DNA of 64,000 nt, taken from an uncultured Pseudomonadales bacterium. GTDB taxonomy: Bacteria; Pseudomonadota; Gammaproteobacteria; Pseudomonadales; Azotimanducaceae. Below are positions 1 to 9,207 of this stretch, one piece after another (position 1 is the first letter of the stretch; each line of letters opens with the position of its first letter). The DNA is taken from the NCBI GenBank assembly GCA_937775265.1, contig CALKBV010000002.1, positions 182,538 to 246,537 on the forward strand, written 5' to 3'. The position numbers and the translations under genes are program-made. The notes below the pieces were generated by a model. It had not been told where the DNA came from. It was given only the letters and a program-made list of their open reading frames with translations, and did no database searches.

Positions 1-666
1 GAACATGAATTTAGCCACGCTCCAAAAAGGTGGCGCCTTCACTTTTGGCAGTTCTTGCCCTTTCGCTTCCGCATAACCGCGCGGCGGATCTTTTAAGGTG
101 AAGCGCACCAGAAAGGCTAAAAAGATGCCCGGCAGGCCGACGACAACAAAGGCGGTTCGCCATCCATACCATTCGTTGATCCACCCACCGACGAGAAACC
201 CGATAAGTATTCCCCAATTAATACCGGTACCAAAAATGGCCATGGCGGTTGCGCGCTGCTCTTTTGGGTAAAGATCGGCGATGATTGAATGCGACGGGGG
301 GTTCGACCCTGCTTCACCCACGCCCACGCCAATGCGAAGTAATAAAAGCTGGCTGAAAGATGCTGCCGCGCCGCAGAGCGCCGTCATACCACTCCATAAG
401 AAGACTGAAAAAGAGATGAGATTGCGTCGGTTTCGACGGTCTGCCCACATGGCCATCGGCATACCCAAGGTTGCATAGAAAACGGCAAACATAATGCCCG
501 TCAACAAACCCAATTGGGTGTCACTAATCTGCAATGACTCTTTGATGGGTTGCCCGAGGATACCCATAATTTGTCGATCCACATGACTTGAGGTAAAAAC
601 AAGCACGAGTACAAACAGCGTGTAGTTTTTTTGCCGGGTGGAGATGATTTCAGTCTTGTCTGTCAT
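1..666 (-). CDS. MFS transporter, N-terminal part (gene runs off the left edge)
   Basis: Continuous open frame from ATG at 666 to the window edge: MTDKTEIISTRQKNYTLFVLVLVFTSSHVDRQIMGILGQPIKESL...GVGVGEAGSNPPSHSIIADLYPKEQRATAMAIFGTGINWG; MFS/spinster-like pattern. Missing from the ORF track because it has no stop inside the window. Confidence 0.85.
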   Translation of the reverse strand, partial: MTDKTEIISTRQKNYTLFVLVLVFTSSHVDRQIMGILGQPIKESLQISDTQLGLLTGIMFAVFYATLGMPMAMWADRRNRRNLISFSVFLWSGMTALCGAAASFSQLLLLRIGVGVGEAGSNPPSHSIIADLYPKEQRATAMAIFGTGINWGILIGFLVGGWINEWYGWRTAFVVVGLPGIFLAFLVRFTLKDPPRGYAEAKGQELPKVKAPPFWSVAKFMF

Positions 667-756
667 AGGCGCAACAATTATTGATTATAGGTAGATCAAA
701 CTACTATCCTAGCTTTGGCGCCTACTTGATTGCCAGTGTCGGGATTCTGGCCAGCG

Positions 757-843
757 TTAAACTGATGAGGACCGCGCACCAGCATCGCCAAGTATCAAAT
801 ACCCGGCTGGCACAACCAGCAACGTCACTACCGTCGCCAGCAT
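757..843 (-). pseudogene. C-terminal remnant of an RND-type efflux transporter
   Basis: Minus-strand frame MLATVVTLLVVPAGYLILGDAGARSSSV* resembles the last transmembrane helix of AcrB-type proteins (TLLVVPALYLIL). Confidence 0.45.
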
Positions 844-1057
844 GCCCCCCCGGCAGCTGACCATACTCCCCTAGTCTCTATATCATACATGAGCTTGGAG
901 GTTTTGAAGGTTTTTTGATTTTGTAAAGTAGATGGGATTGCAGGTTTAGGCGGCTGAAGTTAAATTAAGTCTCTAGTTTTCAAAGCCTTCAACAATTTTT
1001 CAAGTCTTAGAATAACCGCCTATCAGTTCAAGATTCTGGCGGCCTGAACCTGCCCAC

Positions 1058-1104
1058 TAACCGAACAGTATCCTATAAGGTATATATAGGATGTTGTTCG
1101 GTTA
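1058..1104. repeat. Inverted repeat with 20-nt arms, 7-nt loop
   Basis: taaccgaacagtatcctata-aggtata-tataggatgttgttcggtta; arms complementary except two positions. Confidence 0.85.
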
Positions 1105-1544
1105 AGCATATCTGAAATGGGCTTCTTCTATATTTCCCCAGCCAGATTCAAGGAGAGCCGTCCAATCCTCCTACGCCAACAGAAAATTACGCTGGCTAAT
1201 CGGCCATCACCAGGTCAGCCAATCACCACAAACAACAAAAAACTTGGTAGCGTTTAACCACTGCAGTCATACGGCTACACTCTTCCATAAAACAAGCAGG
1301 CAACCGATCTGATTCGATACTCAGACTTTCGATCGAAAAGCCCTGTTATAATTCCTATTCTCCGTAAGTCCAAACAAGTCTCGACACGGGTCAATATGCA
1401 ATGCAATATATATATGTCTTTAAGTCTGTAATATATTGCACGGTGTTACATATATTGAATTTCTGGAGGTGAACGCATTGTATTAGTCAATTTGATCAAG
1501 CAGCGTGAGCGGAGAGACCTAGACCGCTGCATTAACCTTATTAT

Positions 1545-1620
1545 GGCCGTATAGCTCAGTCGGTAGAGCAGGGGATTGAAAATCCCCGTGTCGGTGGTTC
1601 GATTCCACCTTTGGCCACCA
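1545..1620 (+). tRNA. tRNA-Phe (anticodon GAA)
   Basis: 76-nt cloverleaf ggccgtatagctcagtcggtagagcaggggattgaaaatccccgtgtcggtggttcgattccacctttggccacca; anticodon arm GGGGA-TTGAAAA-TCCCC; encoded CCA. Confidence 0.97.
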
Positions 1621-1638
1621 TTCAAAGGGTGGTAAAGC

Positions 1639-2124
1639 ATGAAAAACAAGCAATTGAAGATGGCTCGTATGGAAGTTGATATGACACAGGAAGGTTTAGC
1701 CCAAGTAGTAGGCGTAACTCGCCAGACCATCGGGCTGATCGAATCCGGTACATATAATCCCACGCTAAATGTTTGCGTGTCGATCTGCTACGCGCTCGAG
1801 AAGACTCTAGATGAGTTGTTCTGGGTTAACTCCGAAACAGAGCTCATGTCACAGCTACCGACAAGATGGTACGCCATTGAGGTCAATCCGGGGCATGAAG
1901 ATGCTGTCAAGAGCCGTATCGAGACCGCAGTGATGGCCCGGAACTACCAACACATGATTAAGAAAGTAGAAATCCCTGAAAGGATAAACGACGAAGCCTT
2001 TAGCAATTGTGTGATGGTGAAGATGGTAATGGCAAATAAGAGCTGGGTCATCATTAGGGGCATTGAAGGCGTGAAGCAACGCGGACAGGTTCTTGAGAAG
2101 GGCAAATACTATCGAAGCAGTTAG
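1639..2124 (+). CDS. XRE-family HTH protein fused to a NusG N-terminal (NGN)-like domain
   Basis: Residues ~1-62 MKNKQLKMARMEVDMTQEGLAQVVGVTRQTIGLIESGTYNPTLNVCVSICYALEKTLDELFW are a short XRE HTH; residues ~74-150 RWYAIEVNPGHEDAVKSRIE...VEIPE...EAFSNCVMVKMVMANKSWVIIRGIEGV align by eye with NusG KWYVV.A.SGYE..V...L...EILVPTE...KFFPGYVLV.M.M.DETWHLV...P.V. No KOW motif. Confidence 0.8.
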   Translation: MKNKQLKMARMEVDMTQEGLAQVVGVTRQTIGLIESGTYNPTLNVCVSICYALEKTLDELFWVNSETELMSQLPTRWYAIEVNPGHEDAVKSRIETAVMARNYQHMIKKVEIPERINDEAFSNCVMVKMVMANKSWVIIRGIEGVKQRGQVLEKGKYYRSS

Positions 2125-2190
2125 TTCGCAGCGGTGCAGTATGTGTCACTTTTCCCCTATGTAACTGCGAGCACTGGTGGCGATGCTTCG

Positions 2191-2386
2191 CGCGAAGAAC
2201 GGCCGAAAACCGGTCTAGTACCAAACAGTGGTGATGCCAGGGGCCTGCACATTTCCGCGCAGAATACTTAAAAGTGATCGCGTACCCGTCGATGTGATCG
2301 CTGGCACCAGCCTCAGCTCTTTCGTCGATGGCCTTTGCGCCAGCGGCATGTCAGTAACCGAAATTGAAAACCGCCGATCACCATGA
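2191..2386 (+). pseudogene. N-terminal remnant of a patatin-like phospholipase, frameshifted
   Basis: Frame 1 RPKTGLVPNSGDARGLHISAQNT* then frame 2 [41 protein letters not shown]; matches the pattern [52 protein letters not shown]..EIE. Confidence 0.8.
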
Positions 2387-2399
2387 AATCCTTGGCTAT

Positions 2400-3173
2400 T
2401 CATACTTCTGACTCAGTACGATTACCCCTAAAATTGGTGCATGCTTCACAATCCGGATTCTGCGGCAGCTTGAGTTTTCGCCAATCCATGTAGCGCGCAT
2501 CGAACGTTAAAAGGTATCCTGCGAGCGACTCGCCGATTCCAACGATCAACTTCAGCGTCTCCAGCGCCTGCAAGGTGCCAATAGCACCGACAACTGGAGC
2601 GGCGATGCCGGTTTCAGAGCAGTTCAACGCACCCTCAGAAGCGCTTTGGTAGAGGCAGCGATAGCAAGGCATATCCTTGCTAACGGCATCGACCACCATT
2701 AACTGTCCCTCCAGTCGAACAGCTGCTCCAGATACCAGGGTTGTCTGCTGCCTAAGGCAGGCGTCGTTGATCGCGAAGCGGACCTCAAAGTTGTCGGTAC
2801 AGTCGACGACAATGTCCGCTAGAGCAACTTCATCTTCAAGGGTCGCCAGGCTCATTCTTTGCTGAACAAGTCGAATCTCTATATCCGGGTTTACCTCATG
2901 GAGTTGGCGTTTCGCCGACACGGTCTTGGGTTCCCCAATACTCGACGTCGTGTGAATAATCTGTCGCTGCAGGTTGGAAAGGTCAACCAAATCGAAGTCT
3001 GCCAGAGTTAGTGACCCTACGCCTGAAGCCGCCAGGTAAAGAGCTACGGGACTGCCAAGGCCGCCAAGACCAACAATGAGAACCCGCGCGGCGAGTAACT
3101 TTTCCTGACCTTCGATGTCGATGTCTGGAAGCATGATATGCCTGGCATACCTTAGTAACTGATCATCGTTCAA
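2400..3173 (-). CDS. moeB: ThiF/MoeB-family adenylyltransferase (molybdopterin-synthase adenylyltransferase)
   Basis: RYARHIMLPDIDIEGQEKLLAARVLIVGLGGLGSPVALYLAASGVG...LQRQIIH; E1-like nucleotide-binding motif and CxxC pairs. Confidence 0.93.
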   Translation of the reverse strand: MNDDQLLRYARHIMLPDIDIEGQEKLLAARVLIVGLGGLGSPVALYLAASGVGSLTLADFDLVDLSNLQRQIIHTTSSIGEPKTVSAKRQLHEVNPDIEIRLVQQRMSLATLEDEVALADIVVDCTDNFEVRFAINDACLRQQTTLVSGAAVRLEGQLMVVDAVSKDMPCYRCLYQSASEGALNCSETGIAAPVVGAIGTLQALETLKLIVGIGESLAGYLLTFDARYMDWRKLKLPQNPDCEACTNFRGNRTESEV

Positions 3174-3999
3174 GGTCGTGGCTCCTTGCTATTACGGCGC
3201 GTGGCTGTCCCTGGAGATCCCTGAACCCTTGCACCTCGGTTAAACCAGCATTTACCAGCAGCTGAATGACCGGTTCCTGTTGATCATAACCGTGTTCAAG
3301 CAGAATGTGTCCCCCTGGAACCAGATGCTCATGGCAGTTGTTGATAATTTGCCTGATGCAATCAAGCCCGTCATCCCCGGCATTAAGTGCTCCCGCAGGT
3401 TCAAACTTTAATGCCTGAAGGTGTGGATCTGTATTCCTGATATAAGGTGGGTTACTGATAATAAGGTCGAACCGACCTTCAATATTAGTGAACCAGGAGC
3501 CCGCAAGAAAATTGACGTTCGCGAGTGTCCCTGCATTTTTTTGTGCGATAGCCAGGGTACTTTTACTGATGTCAGTGCCGAGTATCTGCCAGCCCGGTCT
3601 TTCCGCAGCAAGGCTCACAGCCAGGGCGCCCGTGCCCGTTCCTAAATCCACTACTTTGATTGATTGCTGATCAAACCGAGCCAGGGTAATTTCCATCAGA
3701 AGTTCTGTGTCTGGTCGTGGGATGAGCGTATCACGGGTCACGCAAAAATCCCGCTGCCAAAAAGATTGAAACCCCCTGATGTAGGCCACGGGTTCACCGA
3801 TATGCCTTCGCGCGAATAGCGCTTGAATCCGTATCTGATCAACACTGCAAACGGCTTCTTCAGCGTGTGCGATCAGCCATTCTCGCGGCCTGGCCAGAAC
3901 TTCTCCAATCAACAGATAACTATCTAGTAGGGGGGTGTCGGATATATCGCCCAGCTGCTCTTTGCCCTGGCTGGCGAGCCCTCCGATCGTCTCAGTCAT
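3163..3999 (-). CDS. prmC: Peptide chain release factor N5-glutamine methyltransferase
   Basis: [16 protein letters not shown] and NPPY motif (IISNPPYI); sits next to prfA. Start set at MTETIGG. Confidence 0.95.
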   Translation of the reverse strand: MTETIGGLASQGKEQLGDISDTPLLDSYLLIGEVLARPREWLIAHAEEAVCSVDQIRIQALFARRHIGEPVAYIRGFQSFWQRDFCVTRDTLIPRPDTELLMEITLARFDQQSIKVVDLGTGTGALAVSLAAERPGWQILGTDISKSTLAIAQKNAGTLANVNFLAGSWFTNIEGRFDLIISNPPYIRNTDPHLQALKFEPAGALNAGDDGLDCIRQIINNCHEHLVPGGHILLEHGYDQQEPVIQLLVNAGLTEVQGFRDLQGQPRAVIARSHDLER

Positions 4000-5083
4000 C
4001 TTCCTGGCCAAGGGAACGAAGTTGGTCTGCCTGATGCTCAATAATCAGCTGATCAACGATGGGATCCAATTCACCCGTCATTACCTGGGGTAAACGGTGA
4101 ATGGTCAGGTTGATTCGATGATCGGTGACTCTGCCGTCAGGAAAATTGTAAGTGCGGATCTTTTCTGATCGATCCCCGCTTCCCACCAGGCTACGTCTTG
4201 TTTCCGCTTGCTCGTCGGACTGCTCGGTTTGCGCCTTGTCCATCAGCTTGGCCTGAAGCAGACTCATCGCCCGCGCCTTATTCTTGTGCTGAGAACGTTC
4301 GTCCTGACATTCGACCACGATACCCGTAGGTAAATGGGTCAGCCTGACGGCAGAATCAGTTTTGTTGACGTGCTGCCCGCCCGCTCCCGACGCGCGATAA
4401 GTATCGACTCTTAAATCGTTCTTCGCGATTTCAATCACTTCAATATCATCGAGCTCAGGCAGGACCGCAACTGTACAAGCTGATGTGTGCACACGGCCCT
4501 GGGATTCGGTCTGCGGGACTCGCTGTACCCGGTGCGCACCGGATTCGAATTTCATCTTGCCGAAAGCATTTTTGCCATCGACCCTGGCGATGACTTCCTT
4601 GTAGCCGCCATGATCACCATGGCGTTCGTTTAGTATTTCCATCTTCCAGTTTTGTGTTTCTGCAAAACGGGTGTACATGCGAAACAAATCACCGGCAAAT
4701 ATCGCAGCTTCATCGCCACCAGTTCCTGCCCGTATCTCAAGGAAGACGTTGTTCGCATCGTGCGGGTCTTTTGGAAGAAGGAGTTTCTGTAGTCTGCTGT
4801 TGAGAATCTCGAGAGAGTCCTCCAGCTCACCAATCTCCATTTCTGCCATTTCCCGGATATCATTGTCGGGATCTTTTGACATCACCTGTGCGTCTTCGAG
4901 TTCTGAAGACTGTGATTCAAACTGCCTGAAACAAATGACCACAGGTTCGATATCCGCATACTCTTTCGAATAACTTCGAAACCGGTTTTGATCGGTGATC
5001 ACATCGGCGTCACTAAGCAGCGCTCCCAACTCTTCGTATCGGTCGAGTAGCATATCCAGTTTAAACTTCAGGGACTTATTCAA
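3992..5083 (-). CDS. prfA: Peptide chain release factor 1
   Basis: [25 protein letters not shown] with the GGQ motif; TTG start (TTGAATAAG) overlaps the hemA stop and gives 363 aa. Confidence 0.95.
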   Translation of the reverse strand: MNKSLKFKLDMLLDRYEELGALLSDADVITDQNRFRSYSKEYADIEPVVICFRQFESQSSELEDAQVMSKDPDNDIREMAEMEIGELEDSLEILNSRLQKLLLPKDPHDANNVFLEIRAGTGGDEAAIFAGDLFRMYTRFAETQNWKMEILNERHGDHGGYKEVIARVDGKNAFGKMKFESGAHRVQRVPQTESQGRVHTSACTVAVLPELDDIEVIEIAKNDLRVDTYRASGAGGQHVNKTDSAVRLTHLPTGIVVECQDERSQHKNKARAMSLLQAKLMDKAQTEQSDEQAETRRSLVGSGDRSEKIRTYNFPDGRVTDHRINLTIHRLPQVMTGELDPIVDQLIIEHQADQLRSLGQEDD

Positions 5084-6339
5084 CGTTGTCGTCCAGGTTG
5101 TACAGGGTAGAAATGATGGCCACGAGGTCTTCCGCGTCGTCATCGATGGCAGCTTTAAGCTGCACGCTCGGGATGTGTATTATCTTGTTGGTCAGCTGAT
5201 TAGCAAGCTGTGTGAGCACTTCGGTTGGGTCAGCACCTTTCTGAAGCCTTGCGACGGCTCGCTCGAGCTCCTCGGTCTTGATGTTGTTGTGGTGGTCGCG
5301 AAACCTGACCAGCTTTTCTTCTGCCCCTTTCGTTTGGTGCCGGGTGCGATAACTGGAAATTTCTTCGGTCAGAATAGTTTCTGCATCCCTCGCCGCTTCC
5401 TGACGACTATTAATGTTGGTATCCACGATCTGTTGCAGGTCATCGACGCTATAAAGGTAGATGTCACGCAACTCACTGACTTCCGGTTCTATGTCCCTCG
5501 GTACCGCCAAATCAACCATCAGGATGGGCCGATGCTTTCTGGATTTAAGGGCACGCTCTACGGTTCCTTTGCCCAGGATTGGCAACGGCGCGGCCGTTGA
5601 GGCGATGACGATGTCCGTCTCAGGTAGTTTTGTAGGAATGCTTTGAAGGTCGATTGCTGAGCCGCCAAGTTCATGCGCCAGTCGCCGGGCATTCTTAAGT
5701 GTGCGATTGGCCACCGTAATGTGTTTAACGCCGGCACTGACGAGATGCCGGCCTACCAGCCCAGAGGTTTCCCCGGCGCCAATAATAAGAATGTTGCAGT
5801 CCGACAGATCTGAGAACAATTGTTGCGCCAGCGTGACCGACGTAGAAGCAACAGAAACAGAGCTCTCGCCAATAGCAGTTTCCGTGCGCACTTTTTTGGC
5901 CACTCGAAAGCTGGTCTGTGACAGATGATCAAGTTCACCACCTAGCGTGCCGAGCTGGCGGGCCTGGTCGAAACAGTCTTTAAATTGGCCTAGAATCTGT
6001 GGTTCACCGACGACCATGGAATCCAGCCCACTGGCAACGCGCATGGCATGAAGAGCCGCTTCGTTGTCAGTTAGAATATAGATGCTGTGCTCTCAGGTCT
6101 GCAGGATCAATTTGGTGATAATCAGCCAGCCAGCGGGTGATTCTGAGAGCCTGGATGTTGTCTCCGGAAGCAATAATCTCAGTTCGGTTGCAGGTAGACA
6201 ATATCGCGACTTCCTGCAATCCAGCCTGCGTTGAGATGTCGTTAAGCGCAACTTCAAGCTGGTCTGGAGTAAATGCGACCTTTTCCCTGAGTTCTACAGG
6301 CGCGGAGGTGTGATTTATGCCGATGATGAGCAGATTCAT
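5076..6339 (-). pseudogene. hemA: Glutamyl-tRNA reductase, reading frame interrupted by an apparent +1 frameshift near 6084-6090
   Basis: N-part MNLLIIGINHTSAPVELREKVAF...STCNRTEI...LRAQHLYSN* (6067-6339) and C-part MRVASGLDSMVVGEPQILGQFKDCF... (5076-6044) together make one HemA; reading past 'aac(t)gac' restores LYSN-DNEAALHAMRVASGLDS. Confidence 0.9.
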
Positions 6340-6514
6340 AGGTATCCGGTGTAGTAAAATGAACCCCTTGCGTTAGCAGGTACACTAACCGTAAGTCAGG
6401 ACCCAGTCTTCGAAATTACGAGCCTCCCGGTATCCAAGGGAAGCGGCCGATTGGCCAAGGATCATTGTACGTTGCTTGACACGGTGAATACACTGTAAAA
6501 CTAAGATTCACAGG

Positions 6515-8324
6515 GTGAATGTGAATGCCAGTAACAAAAAGGTGAATAACATCAGACGATCTTCATTTCTTCGGACCCTGCCTGAGCCACGCCGCTTCTG
6601 TCTGCTTTCTATCCTGGTGGCGCTGCTTGCCGGGTGTTCCACCGCGCCAGTCGAACCAGAACCGGTTAGTACACCGGAGCCAACAGTGGCAAAACCTGCG
6701 CCACCAAAACCGCGGCCAGACCCGGATGATTATCCGGTTGCTCCCTTTCCAGGCGATTCTTTGTACGAGTTACTGGTGGCGGAAGTCGCAGGGTATCGCT
6801 CCCGATACGACATTGCCCTGGATAAATACGTGGATGCGGTGGTCGAAACACGTGACCCGGGCGTCGCTGCCCGTGCAACCGGGCTTGCGTTGTATTTGAA
6901 GAAATACGCCGAGGCGCTCGAGACGGCCCTCATCTGGGCGGAGGTAGACCCTGAAAATGTTACCGCGCGCCGCCACGCCGTGGATCTACTGCTACGTGCG
7001 GGTAAACTTGAACCGGCGATTGGACATATGGAAGCGGTCAAGCAACTGGGCGGTAAGGCGAGCTTTGATGTGTTCGCCTACCGAGCTGTAGACTTGGCGC
7101 CGAAGCAACGAGCGGCCGTTCTGGCGGCGATCACAGAGATGCTGGACCGGCACCCGGGAGACGAACAGCTTTTGTTTTCAAGAGCGGTGTTACTGGAACA
7201 CAGTGGTCAATTACCTGAAGCCTTGGCCATTGCTGAAGAACTGCTAACCGTCTCTGAAAAACCGAATGTCATCGTTCTGAAGACAAGGATTCTGGGTGCA
7301 ATGCAGCGCGAGGATGATGCGATCGCCTATCTCACAGGAATAGTTACCGTTCCGCAGCCCGACCGGAGACTGCAACTTCTTCTGGCCAGGATGTTGTTCG
7401 AGGAGGGAGACCTTGAAGCAGCGAAAGTTCAGTACAACAATGCGCTTAATGTGTCACCCAATGACGGCGATGTCCTGTTTGCGCTGGCATTGATTGCTCT
7501 TGAGCAGGGAGATGATTTGCAGGCACAGGAACATTTGGAGCGGATGGTGCGATGGAACCGGCGCTCAGGTGAAGCGCATTACTATTTAGGAGGGATTGCC
7601 GAAAGGCGTTCAGACACCACGGCAGCCCTTCAGGAATACGTCCAGGCAGGGGAAGGATATGAGTTCATTCCGGCCCAGGCGAGGATTGCATCTTTACTTG
7701 CTAATGATGGCCTCTGGGAAGAGGCGAGAGCTCATCTCGACAACTTGCGTACCCAGAAGCCCGAGCACAGGCAACAGCTTATTCTCATCGAAGCGCAGCT
7801 ACTGGCTGACCGGGGCCAGGAACAGGAAGCCTCTGGACTTTCTTGGCGCAATCCTCCAACAGGAACCAGAAAACGTCGAGTTGCTCTACTACAGGGCGAT
7901 GACAGGTCAGAGATTCGGGCAGTTGGACATCCTGGAAGCGGATTTGCGCAGAGTCATTGAGCTGGACCCGGATAACGCAGATGCACTGAATGCGCTGGGT
8001 TACACATTGACCGACCAGACCAACCGGCATGAAGAAGCACTGGAATTGATTGAAAAGGCGTTAACAATCAAACCTGATGAGGCTGCTTTCATCGATAGCC
8101 TGGGTTGGGTGCAATACCGCCTCAACAATTTCGAAATGGCACTGACCTATCTTCGGCGAGCCTATGAGATGTTTCGAAACGATGAAATCGCAGCTCATCT
8201 TGGCGAAGTACTATGGGTAGCTGGCGATAAAAGCGAAGCGAATCAGATCTGGGAGGAAGCACTGGAGCTTGCTCCTGAAAGCGAGATCCTCAAGAACGTC
8301 ATTCAACGCTTTCGAGCAGAATAG
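6515..8324 (+). pseudogene. TPR-repeat lipoprotein, frame interrupted near 7830
   Basis: Lipobox LLAGCS, then TPR motifs in frame 1 to ~7830 and in a second frame (LDFLGAILQQEPENVELLYYRAM...LNALGYTLTD...FIDSLGWVQYRLN...) to 8324. Removing one t in gcctctggac joins them. Confidence 0.88.
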
Positions 8325-8864
8325 TTGCGCAGTTACCTCCCAGCCTTAGCCCTTCTCTGTTTGTTGGCCTCGTGCGCCACTCCGCGTGACCCGACGGTCC
8401 TTGATCTTACCTATTGGCGCTTTGACGGGAAGTTATCCATCCAGGAGGGTGGGAGATCACGAGTCGTCAACATAAACTGGCAGCAACGGGGTGATTCCAG
8501 CGATATTCACCTGAATGGACCACTGGGCATCGGGGACGTCCATATCCGAGCCATCGGTAATCAACTGATCATAGACACGGGTGGTAATTCCCAGGTCTAC
8601 CCGCTAGACCAGGACCTGGTTATTGAGGGCGATTCCTTCCGGTTGCCCTGGAAGCGGCTGGCCTACTGGGTGCAAGGGCTGCAGGGTCCTGACATGGCAC
8701 CGATTGAAGGCGCATTTTTGCGGGATGATTGGTCTGTCAGCATCCTTGATTCGGATAATAACGGCCCCAAATTGATTGTTCTGAGCCATCCTGAAGTACG
8801 CCTACGACTAAAGGTTCACAGGTGGCAGCGCGGTACAGTAAAAGGAACGGCAAACCAGATTTGA
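8325..8864 (+). CDS. lolB: Outer membrane lipoprotein LolB
   Basis: Lipobox LLASCA; WRFDGKLSIQ...; position between TPR gene and tRNA-Gln/prs; TTG start directly after the TPR stop. Confidence 0.88.
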   Translation: MRSYLPALALLCLLASCATPRDPTVLDLTYWRFDGKLSIQEGGRSRVVNINWQQRGDSSDIHLNGPLGIGDVHIRAIGNQLIIDTGGNSQVYPLDQDLVIEGDSFRLPWKRLAYWVQGLQGPDMAPIEGAFLRDDWSVSILDSDNNGPKLIVLSHPEVRLRLKVHRWQRGTVKGTANQI

Positions 8865-9068
8865 CAGCGGCTGTTACGAACAGCACAATAGCGCCTTTTT
8901 TTCATGGCATCGGCTTCCGATCAGTCCCTATTTAGATGGATTTGAGGCGCTGGTTTGGAACGAATCCATGCCTCGTTCCAAGACTCAGGCATGGTGATGT
9001 AGAGTCGGCCTTGGTAGAATGGCAGCCCCGCAACGGCGGTCATACTCAGGAAAATAAATTTAAGACTT

Positions 9069-9144
9069 TGGGGTGTCGCCAAGTCGGTAAGGCACAAGGT
9101 TTTGATCCTTGCATGCGCAGGTTCGAGTCCTGCCACCCCAGCCA
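9069..9144 (+). tRNA. tRNA-Gln (anticodon TTG)
   Basis: tggggtgtcgccaagtcggtaaggcacaaggttttgatccttgcatgcgcaggttcgagtcctgccaccccagcca; anticodon loop TTTTGAT. Confidence 0.96.
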
Positions 9145-9207
9145 TATTTCAAATACCTCTTTCTTGTAAAAGAAAGACCTGAAAAAAAAAGAAAGGTCTG
9201 AAAAGTA

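Noticed and set aside
1446-1763. Minus-strand 105-aa ORF over tRNA-Phe
   Set aside because: GGQRWNRTTDTGIFNPLLYRLSYTA is the antisense translation of the tRNA, a common spurious ORF.
2215-2403. Minus-strand 62-aa ORF
   Set aside because: Antisense to the patatin remnant; no recognisable features.
6076-6092. Programmed +1 frameshift in hemA (RF2-like)
   Set aside because: The UGA context (AAC UGA C) lacks the CUU slippery codon and upstream SD-like element typical of prfB; error or mutation is more likely.
6666-7041. Several minus-strand ORFs inside the TPR gene
   Set aside because: Shadow frames of a GC-rich coding region.
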